A stretch of DNA of 64,000 nt from Mesorhizobium qingshengii (GCF_900103325.1 NZ_FMXM01000008.1:208191-272190), one strand, 5' to 3'; counted from the stretch's first letter, positions 29,507 through 39,028 are shown. Program-made: numbers and translations. Notes: generated by a model not told the origin, from the letters alone.

Positions 29507-30388
29507 ATGAACTGGGATGACGTCCGCATTTTCCTGGCGGTGGCCCGCGCCGGCCAGATCCTTGGCGCCGCCAAGCGGCTGGAACTCAACCACGCCACCG
29601 TCTCGCGCCGCATCGCCGCGCTCGAGGATGCGCTGAGGACAAAGCTGTTTCGCCGGCTGACCACCGGCAGCGAACTGACACCCGCCGGCGAGCGCTTCCT
29701 CGACATTGCCGAGCGCATGGAAGGCGACATGATCGCCGCACGCTCGACCGTCGCGGGCGAAGGCGACGATGTCTCCGGCACGGTGCGCATCGGTGCCCCG
29801 GACGGGTTTGGCGTCGCCTTCCTGGCCAAGCGTCTCGGCGCGCTGACCGCGCTGCACCGCGAACTGACGATCCAGCTCGTGCCGGTGCCGCGCTCCTTCT
29901 CCTTGTCGCGCCGCGAGGCCGACATCGCCATCACGGTCGAGCGGCCGACCGAGGGCCGGCTGGTGGCGGGAAAGCTGGTCGACTACTCGCTCGGACTGTT
30001 TGCCTCGCGCGCCTATGCGCAAGCGCACGGCTTGCCCAAGACAGCCGCCGAGCTTGGCCAGCACACCCTCATCGGCTATGTGCCGGACCTCATCGTCAGC
30101 CCCTCGCTCGACTACGCGGCCGAGTTCAGCGCCGACTGGCGCACCAGCTTTGCCATCTCCTCGGCGCTCGGCCAAGCCGAAGCGGTGCGCTCAGGCGCCG
30201 GCATCGGCATCCTGCACACCTTCATCGCCCGCTCGATGCCGGAACTGCTGTCCGTCGACGTCGTGGCGCCCATCCGCCGTGCCTACTGGCTGGTCTACCA
30301 CGAATCGGTCAGGCCGCTGCGCCGCGTCCAGATCGTCGCCAGCTTCATTACCAAGGCGGTCGAGCGCGAGCGAAACTTGTTCGTTTAG
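29507..30388 (+). CDS. LysR-family transcriptional regulator
   Basis: 293 residues. The winged helix is MNWDDVRIFLAVARAGQILGAAKRLELNHATVSRRIAALEDAL at the N-terminus, and the effector domain starts near VRIGAPDGFGVAFLAKRL. It is divergent from mmsA across 194 bp, so control of mmsA is the simplest inference. The WDDVRIFLAVA opening is typical of a LysR subgroup common in rhizobia. The stop is followed by the phospholipase-like operon on the same strand after about 120 bp. Confidence 0.92.
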   Translation: MNWDDVRIFLAVARAGQILGAAKRLELNHATVSRRIAALEDALRTKLFRRLTTGSELTPAGERFLDIAERMEGDMIAARSTVAGEGDDVSGTVRIGAPDGFGVAFLAKRLGALTALHRELTIQLVPVPRSFSLSRREADIAITVERPTEGRLVAGKLVDYSLGLFASRAYAQAHGLPKTAAELGQHTLIGYVPDLIVSPSLDYAAEFSADWRTSFAISSALGQAEAVRSGAGIGILHTFIARSMPELLSVDVVAPIRRAYWLVYHESVRPLRRVQIVASFITKAVERERNLFV

Positions 30389-30509
30389 ACATACCGCCTT
30401 TTCCTCGCCACAAAATCGATGACTGTGACACCGGGCGCGCAATTCTGCCGGTCGCCCGGTGGAATTTCGCGCCATGGGGTGGGGACATTCAGAAAGCTGC
30501 CGGATAGAT

Positions 30510-30953
30510 ATGCGAGCCGTTCTTGCCATCCTGCCGCTGCTCTTCTTTTCGGCTTGCGCCAATCCGTGGACGAAGGTGCCGGAAGCCGAACTGCCCAAGC
30601 CGATCCGTACTGCGATGGCCCGGCCCTCGCCTCTCGTCTTCGGCAATTATTGCGGCCCCGGCACCCGCACCGGCGATCTGTCGGCCCGGCCGGTCGACCG
30701 CCTTGATGCGGCTTGCCGGACCCATGACGCCTGCTACATCGCCCGCCACAACCATTGCGACTGCGACGGCACCCTCGTCGCCTCGGCCAAAGCGATCCGC
30801 GACGACAAGACGGCGCCGCGCAAAATGCGCGGCGAGGCGGAACTCCTGATCGCCACCTTTGCCATTCCCGTTTGCAAGGTCTTCCCGCAGGGCTTCATGC
30901 CGCCGCGCGACCCGGTGCAATTGAACGCCCTGAAGGCCGGAGCGACTGGGTGA
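30510..30953 (+). CDS. Phospholipase A2-like lipoprotein
   Basis: 147 residues. A lipoprotein signal ends in the lipobox F-S-A-C16. The mature protein carries the PLA2 pattern: calcium loop Y47-C-G-P-G51 and active-site helix LDAACRTHDACY (65-76), with H72 and D73 as the catalytic pair. Cysteines C48, C69, C75, C83 and C85 are available for disulfides. PLA2 enzymes release a fatty acid from the sn-2 position of phospholipids. The start at 30510 puts the signal directly at the N-terminus; an ORF begins earlier. It overlaps the next gene by 4 bp (GTGA). Activity is inferred from motifs. Confidence 0.8.
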   Translation: MRAVLAILPLLFFSACANPWTKVPEAELPKPIRTAMARPSPLVFGNYCGPGTRTGDLSARPVDRLDAACRTHDACYIARHNHCDCDGTLVASAKAIRDDKTAPRKMRGEAELLIATFAIPVCKVFPQGFMPPRDPVQLNALKAGATG

Positions 30954-33106
30954 ACGGCCGAGCATCCATCGCCCTCGCCCTGTTTGGCTTGGCGCTCACG
31001 GTGCTTGCCGGCTGCACCAGCGCAGGCCGCGATGCCTGCGACGTCCTGCAAGGCCAAAAAGCCTGCGCGCGCCCTTCGCTGTCGGCTGGCACATTCGGAC
31101 CGCCCGCCACGCAATTCTTCGGCGACACCGGCGCCAGCGATTACGAGAAGCGGTTCCTGGCGCTGCTCGCCCACAACCAGGTCGGTGCCATGGATCGCGC
31201 CAATGGCACCGGTCCTTTCGGTCACGACTATCATGACATCCGCAACGGCAACTTCCAGGCGACCTACCGGACGCTGCGGCAACTGGCCGGGCCGGTTGCC
31301 GAAACGCACCTGCCACCGGCCGGTAGCGACAGCGGCGAGGGCCATTTCGAAGGACGCTGGCGGGTGTCGCGGCAGACCCTCTACATCGACGCGGCTGCGC
31401 GGCCCTCGGCGCCAAAGATTTTCGAGTTTTCAGGCCTGCAGGCGCGCAGCGTCGAGATCGTGCTGCGCCAGGCTGGCACACAGCCGGCCGACATCGAAGG
31501 CACATGCGACGGCGCGTTGGCGATCCATGCCGGCGGCGGTTCACGCACCATCACCATGGGCACGGCATTCCGCTTTCGCTTGTCCGGCGAGGACGACACG
31601 GTCAGCCTGTTCCCGAGCGAGACCCTGAACCGCTGCAACCTCGGCATCCGCTCCAACCTGGCCCCGACCGGCGCTCCGCTCACCATCCTGCGCGAAGAGG
31701 TCGCCGACCCGGCGCTCGCCGCCTTCGACAGTCGCTACCAACGCTGCCCGACGCCCGACGCCGCCGGTCTCGACCCCCTTGGCCGTGCCTTCTACGCCAG
31801 TCGCTGGCTGTCGCAGACCTGTGCCTTGCCGATCGGCAAGCCGCGCCTGCTGCGCAAGTCGCGTGACGGCTTCAATGCCAAGGTCGAGGCGCTGATGGGA
31901 GCGCCGCTATCCGACAGCGCCATCGACAAGGGCGATCCGGAGCTGCCTCTCGACTTCTCGAAGGCACCAAAGCTCAAGCTGATCTATTTGTCGTCGCTGG
32001 AGTTCAAGGCGGACTTTTCCGGCCGCATCATGGAACGGCTGATCCGCCACCATGCCGCCCTTGGCACCAAGGTGCGCATCCTGGTCACCGACGTGCTGGA
32101 GCGCGACAAGGACGACGCCCTGCTGCATCGACTGGCGGCCGAATTTCCCAATGTCGAGTTACAGGAATATCGCTGGCGGGCGGACCGGGGCGCCCCGATC
32201 GACGAGCAGCTGTCGCAATTGCACAAGACCCACCATGTCAAGATGCTGGCCACGCTGGCGCGGGACCCTGGCCGCTCGCGCGTCATCATCGGCGGCCGCA
32301 ACATCCATGACGGCTTCCTGTTCCACCAGCCGATCGATCTGTCGCGCTATCCGGACCTGCAGCAATACGGCAAGACCGACGGGTTTTCGCTGAACTACTA
32401 TTCGAACTGGAGCGACTTCGACATCGAGTTCGCCGACCCGGCCATGGTTGAGACGCTCGCGGCGCATCTGTCGACATTGTGGTTGCGCGACGCCGACACC
32501 AACATCGCGCGCCCCTTCTCCATTCCGGTCCGTTCCGATGGCCGCCGCCCGTCGGGCACGGCGCGGCACTTCATTTCCGTGCCCTACGAGGACGGCCATG
32601 CGCTGGAGGATTACTTCGTCGAACTGGTCGACGCCGCCCAGCACCATATCCAGATCGTCAATCCCTACCTCAACCTGACGCCGAAGCTTGGCCTCGCCTT
32701 CGACCGGGCGCTGGCCCGTGGCGTCAGGATCGACATTGTCGGCCGCATCGATCTCAAGGGCGATATCGGCGGCAAATTCCTCACCGCGCTCAACAAGCTG
32801 TTCGTCGAGGAATATGGCGACCGCATCAACATCCGCGAGTTCAAGGCGCCCGATGTCGTGCTGCATTCCAAGATCATGATGATCGATGAACGGCTGGTCG
32901 CCATCTCGTCGGTCAATCTCAACAACCGCAGCTTCTTCCACGACTCGGAGAACGGCATGATGGTCCTGGACCCGGCCTTCTACGCCAGGATGAAGCCGAT
33001 TTATGATGACTATCTCGCCCACTCGAACCCGGTCGCCACCAAGGTGACGATACCGTGGGCCTATCGCCTGCTGTTCGACCAGGACTGGGTCAAGCAGGCG
33101 TTCTGA
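30950..33106 (+). CDS. Phospholipase D-like lipoprotein
   Basis: 718 residues from the GTG at 30950. A lipoprotein signal ends at L-A-G-C22. Residues 25-330 hold a long unassigned N-terminal region. Two PLD repeats follow: the first has H429-V-K431 with GGRNIHDGF after it but leucine at the place of the expected Asp; the second is canonical, H639-S-K641-x4-D646 followed by SSVNLNNRS. PLD enzymes hydrolyse or transfer phosphodiesters, and this layout resembles cardiolipin-synthase-like proteins. It is translationally coupled to the PLA2-like gene, so the two should act together on phospholipid at the envelope. An upstream in-frame extension is a shadow of the PLA2 gene. Confidence 0.85.
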   Translation: MNGRASIALALFGLALTVLAGCTSAGRDACDVLQGQKACARPSLSAGTFGPPATQFFGDTGASDYEKRFLALLAHNQVGAMDRANGTGPFGHDYHDIRNGNFQATYRTLRQLAGPVAETHLPPAGSDSGEGHFEGRWRVSRQTLYIDAAARPSAPKIFEFSGLQARSVEIVLRQAGTQPADIEGTCDGALAIHAGGGSRTITMGTAFRFRLSGEDDTVSLFPSETLNRCNLGIRSNLAPTGAPLTILREEVADPALAAFDSRYQRCPTPDAAGLDPLGRAFYASRWLSQTCALPIGKPRLLRKSRDGFNAKVEALMGAPLSDSAIDKGDPELPLDFSKAPKLKLIYLSSLEFKADFSGRIMERLIRHHAALGTKVRILVTDVLERDKDDALLHRLAAEFPNVELQEYRWRADRGAPIDEQLSQLHKTHHVKMLATLARDPGRSRVIIGGRNIHDGFLFHQPIDLSRYPDLQQYGKTDGFSLNYYSNWSDFDIEFADPAMVETLAAHLSTLWLRDADTNIARPFSIPVRSDGRRPSGTARHFISVPYEDGHALEDYFVELVDAAQHHIQIVNPYLNLTPKLGLAFDRALARGVRIDIVGRIDLKGDIGGKFLTALNKLFVEEYGDRINIREFKAPDVVLHSKIMMIDERLVAISSVNLNNRSFFHDSENGMMVLDPAFYARMKPIYDDYLAHSNPVATKVTIPWAYRLLFDQDWVKQAF

Positions 33107-33128
33107 CGAGTTTGAGCGACGGCGCGCC

Positions 33129-34385
33129 TTATCGCAGATAACGCTCCTGCGCCAAGGCGCGGACATCAATGTCCGGTACCCGGCTGGAGATGATGTCGGC
33201 CAAAACCTTGCCCGAGCCGCAGGCCATGGTCCAGCCGAGCGTGCCATGGCCGGTGTTGAGATAGAGGTTGGAAAGCTCGGTGCGGCCGATCAGCGGCGGG
33301 CCGTCGGGCGTCATTGGCCGCAGCCCGCACCAGAACGTCGCCTCCCGCATGGCGCCGGCGCCCGGAAAGAGATCGCCGACCGAGTATTCCAGCGTGTGCC
33401 GCCGCGATTCGTGCAGCCTGAGATCGAAGCCGGAAATTTCGGCCGTGCCGCCGACCCGGATACGGTCGCCGAGCCGGGTGATCGCCACCTTGTAGGTCTC
33501 GTCCATCACCGTCGACACCGGGGCCGCGGCGGCATCCTGGATCGGCACGGTGATCGAATAACCCTTGACCGGATAGACCGGGATCGGCCGCTTCACCCGA
33601 CGCATGAACGCCGCCGAGTAACTGCCCAATGCCATCACATAGGCGTCGGCGGCTTTCCAGCCCTTGCTGGTAGAGAGATTGGCGATGCGGTTACGGCTGC
33701 GGATGACGCGCCAGATCGTCACGTCGTATTCGAACTTGACGCCGCGCGCCACGCAAAGCTCGGTCAGCCTGTCGGTGAACATCTTGCAATCGCCGGTCTC
33801 GTCGCCCGGCAGCCTGAGGCCGCCGACGAATTTCTCGCGCACCCCGGCCAGCGCCGGCTCCGCCCCGATGCAGCCGTCCTGGTCGAGGATCTCGTAGGGC
33901 ACGCCATATTTCTTCAGCACCTCGACATCGCCGGCTGTGCCATCGAGCTGCTTTTGCGTGCGGAACAGCTGCAGCGTGCCCTGGGTCCGCTCGTCATAAG
34001 CGATGCCGGTGGCTTCGCGCAGCGCCTTCAGCGTGTCGCGGCTGTACTCGGCCAGCGGCACCATGCGCGATTTGTTGATCGCGTAGCGCTCGGCCGTGCA
34101 GTTGCGCAGCATCTTGACCAGCCATGTCCACATATGCGGGTCGAAGGCCGGCCGCACCACCAGCGGGCCATGCTTCATCAGCAGCCATTTGATCGCCTTC
34201 AGCGGAATGCCCGGCCCCGCCCAGGGCGAGGCATAGCCGGGCGAAATCTCGCCGGCATTGGCGAAGCTGGTTTCCAGCGCCGGGCCTTTCTGGCGGTCGA
34301 TCACCGTCACCTCGTGGCCGGCCTCGGCGAGATAATACGCCGTGGTCACGCCGATCACGCCACTGCCCAGCACCATGATTTTCAT
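33129..34385 (-). CDS. dadA: D-amino-acid dehydrogenase small subunit
   Basis: 418 residues from the second of two adjacent ATGs (34385), which sits 6 bp after AAGGAG; 34388 is the alternative. The N-terminus [25 protein letters not shown] is the DadA FAD-binding motif, and [20 protein letters not shown] is the conserved C-terminal contact. DadA oxidises D-alanine and other D-amino acids at the inner membrane to 2-oxo acids, feeding electrons to quinone. An alanine racemase lies 1.4 kb upstream on the same strand, giving an L-alanine to pyruvate route (dadX-dadA logic), with two Rnk-like genes between. Confidence 0.95.
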   Translation of the reverse strand: MKIMVLGSGVIGVTTAYYLAEAGHEVTVIDRQKGPALETSFANAGEISPGYASPWAGPGIPLKAIKWLLMKHGPLVVRPAFDPHMWTWLVKMLRNCTAERYAINKSRMVPLAEYSRDTLKALREATGIAYDERTQGTLQLFRTQKQLDGTAGDVEVLKKYGVPYEILDQDGCIGAEPALAGVREKFVGGLRLPGDETGDCKMFTDRLTELCVARGVKFEYDVTIWRVIRSRNRIANLSTSKGWKAADAYVMALGSYSAAFMRRVKRPIPVYPVKGYSITVPIQDAAAAPVSTVMDETYKVAITRLGDRIRVGGTAEISGFDLRLHESRRHTLEYSVGDLFPGAGAMREATFWCGLRPMTPDGPPLIGRTELSNLYLNTGHGTLGWTMACGSGKVLADIISSRVPDIDVRALAQERYLR

Positions 34386-34448
34386 CATTCACTCCTTGCC
34401 GCGCCGCGTCCTTCAGGACGCCGATGGACGCGGCCGCATTTCCGATTT

Positions 34449-34496
34449 GCGCATGATCCCTTGCGAAAATCGATGCCGATTTTCGAGACCATGCGC
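34449..34496. repeat. Dispersed intergenic palindrome
   Basis: Outer arms GCGCATG and CATGCGC; inner arms CGAAAATCG (34464-34472) and CGATTTTCG (34477-34485) with an ATGC loop. It lies between dadA and the Rnk-like gene and resembles the GATC/AAAATCG palindromes scattered in rhizobial intergenic DNA. It could fold as RNA and attenuate read-through. Confidence 0.7.
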
Positions 34497-34506
34497 CGTT
34501 GCCCAT

Positions 34507-35049
34507 TCACGCCGCCGAGGGACCGGGGTCGTCGTCCTCTGTCTGCCGCATTCCGGCTCTCTCGCCAAGAGGCTGCCTGTCGGCTGCGGCGCTGTCGACG
34601 AGGATGAGCCCATGCGGTCGCCTGACCCCGGCGCGGGATTTCTCCTGGACGGCCCGCCGCGCGGCCTCCGGCTGGTAGAGCACGGCCTTGATCAGGATCG
34701 ACTCCCGCCTGCCGTCGGGATGTTCGATCGACGTCGTCTGGCCTCCCGCCATGCCGAGCATGCAGAGCCCGCGCCGCGTTGCGACCGAAAGGCTGGAGCC
34801 GACCGGTCCGCGGACCTCGTTCTGCACCAGGGTTCGCGTCTCGGCGGGGCCGGCATCGATACGAAACACCACTCTGCTGTTCAGCGTGACGACATCGGGT
34901 CCGACCGAATCGATTGGGACGACATCGGCGGTTGAAAGCTTGTGCTCGATCATGTGCGTGATCGGATCCGCGAATGCCCGCCGGCGCTCCAGCATGACTT
35001 CAAGGACGGCGAAGTCCTTCGTCGTCAGACGGCAATTCGTGCTTGTCAT
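34507..35049 (-). CDS. Rnk/GreA-GreB C-terminal-like protein, second of a pair
   Basis: 180 residues. An N-terminal helical part (KDFAVLEVMLERRRAF) is followed by a GreA/GreB-type C-terminal domain (VTLNSRVVFRIDAG, SSLSVATRRGLCMLGMAGGQTTSIE) and then an unusual 50-residue charged tail. Rnk proteins bind RNA polymerase near the secondary channel, and in Pseudomonas and E. coli affect nucleoside-diphosphate kinase. The chain is less conserved-looking than its neighbour at 35064, which it follows by 14 bp. It may be a diverged paralogue. Function is not established. Confidence 0.75.
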   Translation of the reverse strand: MTSTNCRLTTKDFAVLEVMLERRRAFADPITHMIEHKLSTADVVPIDSVGPDVVTLNSRVVFRIDAGPAETRTLVQNEVRGPVGSSLSVATRRGLCMLGMAGGQTTSIEHPDGRRESILIKAVLYQPEAARRAVQEKSRAGVRRPHGLILVDSAAADRQPLGERAGMRQTEDDDPGPSAA

Positions 35050-35063
35050 CCCCGTCTCCACGC

Positions 35064-35486
35064 TCACGACCGCTGCTGGCCGGAGGCGGGCATGTCGACG
35101 GCTTCGACGGTCACCGACAGTTCCCGGCCGCCACGGCTGCTCCAGCACACCACCTGCCCGACGGTCGCACCGATGAGCGCCGTCCCCATCGGCGTCAGCA
35201 CCGAGATCCTGTTTTCGGCAATGTCGGCCTCACCCGGATAGACCAGCGTGATGCGCTGCGTGTTTCCGCCTTCGCCGGTGATTGTCACTGTGGAGCCCAT
35301 TCGCACCACGTCGGCCGGCATTGCCGCGGCGTCCGTGACGACGGCCCGATCCATTTCCGAAAGCAGATCTTCGGCCGTCTCGGGCGCGCGGTCGAGAAAC
35401 GCCCTCGCCAGGCCCGTCAGCCTGTCATGGTCGGCATCGCTGACCAGCAGCTGGCTCTGTGGGTGCAGTCCTGTTGCATGTTGCAT
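35064..35486 (-). CDS. Rnk-like nucleoside-diphosphate kinase regulator / GreA-GreB C-terminal domain protein
   Basis: 140 residues from the ATG at 35486, where GAGG lies 6 bp upstream. A short helical N-terminus (LLVSDADHDRLTGLARAFLD) is followed by the Rnk/GreAB FKBP-like domain: VVRMGSTVTITGEGG, ITLVYPGEADIAENRISVLTPMGTALIGATVGQVV. The VYPxEAD-x-ISVLTPxGxALxG motif is characteristic. Its likely partner is RNA polymerase. It is the first of two tandem Rnk-like genes. Confidence 0.88.
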   Translation of the reverse strand: MQHATGLHPQSQLLVSDADHDRLTGLARAFLDRAPETAEDLLSEMDRAVVTDAAAMPADVVRMGSTVTITGEGGNTQRITLVYPGEADIAENRISVLTPMGTALIGATVGQVVCWSSRGGRELSVTVEAVDMPASGQQRS

Positions 35487-35760
35487 GGCAAACCTCATGG
35501 ATTGGCGCATCGAACAGATGCGCGCTTGCCGCCGTGCCGATGGCGGCTTGATGAAAAGCCGACAGCCGCGAGACCGTCTGGCTTGAGGATGGTGATGTCA
35601 GGTAGAGATGCCCCGGTTCGGACGGGCGCCAAAAGGCGGCCGCGCCGGGGCTACGATCCCGCGATCGGGCAGACCCTGAACAAGGTTCTGATATGGGCGA
35701 GGTTGCTCATGCCCCGAACCTTGCCGACAGGCGTCCGCTTGTCAAGCGCGGCCAAAGCGC

Positions 35761-36900
35761 TCAACCGCCGACATAGTCCCGATGAAAGCGCGGGCCGAGG
35801 CTGGTCAGGATTTCATAGCCGATGGTGCCGGCATGGCCGGCCGCGTCGTCGACGCTTTGCGAAGGGCCGAGCAGCTCGACGAGGTCGCCATCGCGCAGCT
35901 TGCCGGACGGCAACGCGGATATGTCGAGAATGATCGAATCCATCGACACCCGCCCGAGGAAGGGCAACCGCACGCCTTCGAACCAAGCCGCGGACGCCGC
36001 GCGTCGATGCCAGCCATCGGCATAGCCCAGCGAGATCGTCGCGGCGGCGAGAGGGGCCGTTGTTTGGTACGTGTGGCCGTAGCCGACACCAACGCCGGGC
36101 TCCAGCATCCGTGTCTGGACGACCTTGGCCTCCAGCCGCACCACCGGCAGCATCGGGTTCGGCCTGGCCGGCGTCGGATTGATGCCGTAGAGCGCCGCGC
36201 CAGGCCGGGCGAGATCGTAGTGAAAGCGCTGCCCGAGAAAGATGCCGGACGAATTGGTGAGCGAGGCCGGCGCCGTCGGCAGCAACACGCGCAGCCGCTC
36301 GAACGCCAGTCGCTGCCGCTCATTGGCCGGATGCTCCGGCTCGTCGGCGCAGGCCAGATGGCTCATCACGAAGCGGATGTCGATGCCATCAAAGGCGCGC
36401 GGATCGAGAGCAATCCGCTCGACGTCCCGTGGCGGCATGCCAAGCCGCGACATGCCGCTGTCGACCTGGATTGCCGCCGGCAGCTTCCGGCCGGCACGGC
36501 TGGCCGTCTCGCGCCAGGCCGCCAGTTGCGCGAGGCTGTTGACGACGGCGGAAAGGTCTGCCGCCACGGCATCCGGCTCGGCACCGGGCGGAACGCCGTT
36601 CAACACGAAAATGGCGGGCCCCGGCCCAAGCGAACGGCGCAAGGCGATACCTTCGCCCAGAAGCGCGACGAAGAAGACCTCGCAGCCTTCGCGCAGCAGC
36701 GCCGCCGCCACCTGGCTCGCGCCTAGCCCGTACCCGTCGGCCTTGACCACGCCGGCGCAGCGCACGCCGCCCAGTTGCACTTTGAGCCGCCGGTAGTTTT
36801 CACGGATCGCGCCAAGGTCGATGGTCAGGACGGCCCCAGCCGCCGCTTTGCTTATGGCGGTGACGTCCTCGGACGGCGACTTGTTGGGGGCGTCGTTCAT
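35761..36900 (-). CDS. alr: Alanine racemase
   Basis: 379 residues. The PLP lysine is in AGVVKADGYGLGA (about residue 50), the catalytic tyrosine follows GVGYGHTYQT (about 268), and GRVSMDSIILDIS is the conserved cofactor/substrate segment. The enzyme interconverts L- and D-alanine in the cytosol, either for peptidoglycan or, given dadA downstream, for alanine catabolism (a DadX role). The start at 36900 gives about 25 residues before the barrel. An upstream in-frame extension contains no family sequence. Confidence 0.95.
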   Translation of the reverse strand: MNDAPNKSPSEDVTAISKAAAGAVLTIDLGAIRENYRRLKVQLGGVRCAGVVKADGYGLGASQVAAALLREGCEVFFVALLGEGIALRRSLGPGPAIFVLNGVPPGAEPDAVAADLSAVVNSLAQLAAWRETASRAGRKLPAAIQVDSGMSRLGMPPRDVERIALDPRAFDGIDIRFVMSHLACADEPEHPANERQRLAFERLRVLLPTAPASLTNSSGIFLGQRFHYDLARPGAALYGINPTPARPNPMLPVVRLEAKVVQTRMLEPGVGVGYGHTYQTTAPLAAATISLGYADGWHRRAASAAWFEGVRLPFLGRVSMDSIILDISALPSGKLRDGDLVELLGPSQSVDDAAGHAGTIGYEILTSLGPRFHRDYVGG

Positions 36901-36913
36901 GGCGACCCTTCTA

Positions 36914-36961
36914 ATGCATGTCGCCCAAAAGTGGCTTCGGCTTTGGGACAACGACATGCAT
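36914..36961. repeat. Dispersed palindrome, copy 1
   Basis: Perfect 10-bp outer arms ATGCATGTCG and CGACATGCAT (36952-36961) with an inner CCCAAA/TTTGGG stem. A close relative is at 42409-42457. It starts 14 bp upstream of the alr start codon. Confidence 0.85.
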
Positions 36962-36972
36962 ACAAACAGGGA

Positions 36973-37016
36973 CTAAAGCGCGGCGCCTGACTCCGTATCG
37001 GCGCGACGCGCTTTAG
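36973..37016. repeat. Dispersed palindrome, second family
   Basis: Perfect 10-bp arms CTAAAGCGCG and CGCGCTTTAG enclosing 24 bases. It lies 11 bp from the ATGCATGTCG palindrome, so two element families are stacked between alr and rppH. Confidence 0.75.
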
Positions 37017-37091
37017 TGGCGGATAGACATCAATAGGACCGTCGGGTCAGCGCGGCAACTGCGGCCGTTTCAACCGCCGCCGAACGCATGG

Positions 37092-37613
37092 CTATCGCAC
37101 CAGATGCCGGAACGCCGCCACCACCTCTTCATAGACATGACGCTTGAACGGCACGATCAGGTCGGGAAGATCCTGCATCGGCCGCCATGACCATTTGTCG
37201 AATTCGGCGGTGTGGTTGCCCGGCGGTGGATTGATCTGGATCTCGCTGACATCGCCGTGGAAGCGGAAGGCGAACCATTTCTGCGTCTGGCCGCGATACC
37301 GCCCCTTGTAGGCAACGCCGACGAGCTCATCCGGCAAATCGTAGTTGATCCAGCCCGGCGCCTCGGCCAGCAGCGAGACGCTGCGCATGCCGGTCTCTTC
37401 ATAGAGCTCGCGCTCCGCCGCCCGCAACGGCACCTCGCCCTTGTCGATGCCGCCTTGCGGCATCTGCCAGAGCTGCGTCGCGCCGGCAAACTCGCTGTCC
37501 GGTTCGGCAATGCGATGCCCGACCCAGACCAGGCCATCGGCATTGAGGATCGTCAGCCCGACACAAGGACGGTAGGGCAGCGTTTCGCGATCAATCTTTT
37601 TCTTCTTTGGCAT
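37092..37613 (-). CDS. rppH: RNA pyrophosphohydrolase (Nudix)
   Basis: 173 residues. The Nudix box, [20 protein letters not shown] followed by TG, is complete (about residues 54-75). The chain has the RppH/IalA layout: [21 protein letters not shown] at the start, LWQMPQGG before the box, and KWFAFRF after it. RppH removes pyrophosphate from triphosphate 5' ends of mRNA (and cleaves dinucleoside polyphosphates), starting RNase E decay. It follows the deacetylase-like gene by 38 bp on the same strand. Confidence 0.95.
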   Translation of the reverse strand: MPKKKKIDRETLPYRPCVGLTILNADGLVWVGHRIAEPDSEFAGATQLWQMPQGGIDKGEVPLRAAERELYEETGMRSVSLLAEAPGWINYDLPDELVGVAYKGRYRGQTQKWFAFRFHGDVSEIQINPPPGNHTAEFDKWSWRPMQDLPDLIVPFKRHVYEEVVAAFRHLVR

Positions 37614-37651
37614 CAGTCAGTCTTTCCAACCGTCTTGCGATCAGGCTGTCG

Positions 37652-38887
37652 CTAGCCTTTTTGCGGATCGATCGCCACCGCCGAAATCGGCACGATCTCG
37701 ATGCCGCGTTTCTTGGCTTCGACCACCCAGGACGACACCGTGTCGACCGTCAGGTCGAAGGCCGAGCCGATGCCGACGGCGGAGCCCTTGGCCCGCGCGG
37801 TCGCTTCGAGACTGTCCAGTTTCTTCAGGATGGCGCCACGATCCTGGACGGCATCGATCGCAGTGTCGCCGGAAACGAAGGGCACGCCGTCCTTCAGCGC
37901 CAGGTCCGGTGCGAGGCTGCGCGCCGACGAACCATCATCGATATAGGCGAGCCCGCGTTTGCCGAGTTCGGCCATGAACGGCTCCATCGCCGCCGCGTCG
38001 GCGGAAAAGCGCGCGCCCATGTAGTTCATGACGCCGGTGTAGTTTGTCGTCCGCGACAGCGCCCAGTGCAGGTTCTTCAGATTCTCGTCCGCGCTCGCCG
38101 CCACCGTCAGCGTGTTGCGGCCCGGGTTGACGTTCGGATAATCGAACGGTTCGAGCGGCACCTGCATGACGATCTCGTGGCCGCCCTGCCGCGCCGCCTG
38201 CATCCAGCGGCCGATGCTGTTGCCCTGCGGCGCGAAGGCCAGCGTCACTTCCGGCGGCAGCCTGGCGATGGCCGCCTGGGTGCCGGTCTGCGAAACCGCG
38301 AGTCCGCCGATGACGATCGCCACGCGTGCGCCGCGCGCGCCGGACCAGGGCCGCGCATAGACGTCGAACGGCCGCCGGCCATCGGCGGCGCGCACGGGCA
38401 ACGGCCCGCTGTCGCTGGCTTCGATCAGCGCCTTGTCTGGAATATGTGCGATCTTCAGGTTCTGGCCGATGGTCGACGGATCGTGGATGACGATGGACGC
38501 CTTGGGCGGGCTATCGCCCTCTTCCGTCTGCACATGAATGATCTGCGGCCCGCCCGTCTTTGTCGGCGTCTGCGCCTTTGGCGCGGCGACCGGGGCCAAC
38601 GCGGCCGGCGCTGCGGCGGATTCGGCGGCCGCGGTCACTTTCGGTGTCGAAACGGCAACCTCTTGCGGCTTTCGAAACGGCTTTTCCCGGAGCGCGATCG
38701 CACCGGACACGCCGACCACCGCGAGCACGACAACGGACGCCATGACCGCGCCCGAGCTGACCTTGCCGGCGGCGCGCGGCGACCGGACGGTCTGTCCGAG
38801 CGGGCGTTCGATGTCCTTGCCTATGTCAGCCAAGCCATATCCCCGGTGCGCACCGTCCCGAAAACGGGAACCTTTCGAAAAAGACAT
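37652..38887 (-). CDS. Divergent polysaccharide deacetylase family protein, membrane anchored
   Basis: 411 residues from the ATG at 38887. One membrane segment (about 48-66, VMASVVVLAVVGVSGAIAL) is followed by a Pro/Ala-rich linker and a periplasmic domain with VAIVIGGLAVSQTGT, IVMQVPLEPFDYP and YIDDGSS, the pattern of the divergent polysaccharide deacetylase (DUF610, YibQ-like) family. The start is uncertain: an ATG at 38899 and a TTG at 38833 are also in frame; the TTG gives MADIGKDIERPLGQ, which looks like the family's usual beginning. It follows ctpA and the EnvC-like gene on the same strand, so a cell-wall role is likely. Confidence 0.88.
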   Translation of the reverse strand: MSFSKGSRFRDGAHRGYGLADIGKDIERPLGQTVRSPRAAGKVSSGAVMASVVVLAVVGVSGAIALREKPFRKPQEVAVSTPKVTAAAESAAAPAALAPVAAPKAQTPTKTGGPQIIHVQTEEGDSPPKASIVIHDPSTIGQNLKIAHIPDKALIEASDSGPLPVRAADGRRPFDVYARPWSGARGARVAIVIGGLAVSQTGTQAAIARLPPEVTLAFAPQGNSIGRWMQAARQGGHEIVMQVPLEPFDYPNVNPGRNTLTVAASADENLKNLHWALSRTTNYTGVMNYMGARFSADAAAMEPFMAELGKRGLAYIDDGSSARSLAPDLALKDGVPFVSGDTAIDAVQDRGAILKKLDSLEATARAKGSAVGIGSAFDLTVDTVSSWVVEAKKRGIEIVPISAVAIDPQKG

Positions 38888-39028
38888 ATGCGCATTCATC
38901 AATGTCGGCACGCTCTGGCGCCGTACCACGAGGCGCCCTGTTCCCCGAATCAAACTGCCGGGACCTTTCGGTCCCGGCAGCATCGCATCGCTTCGTTCAG
39001 GCGGCCAGAGCTGATTGCCCCGGCCCGG

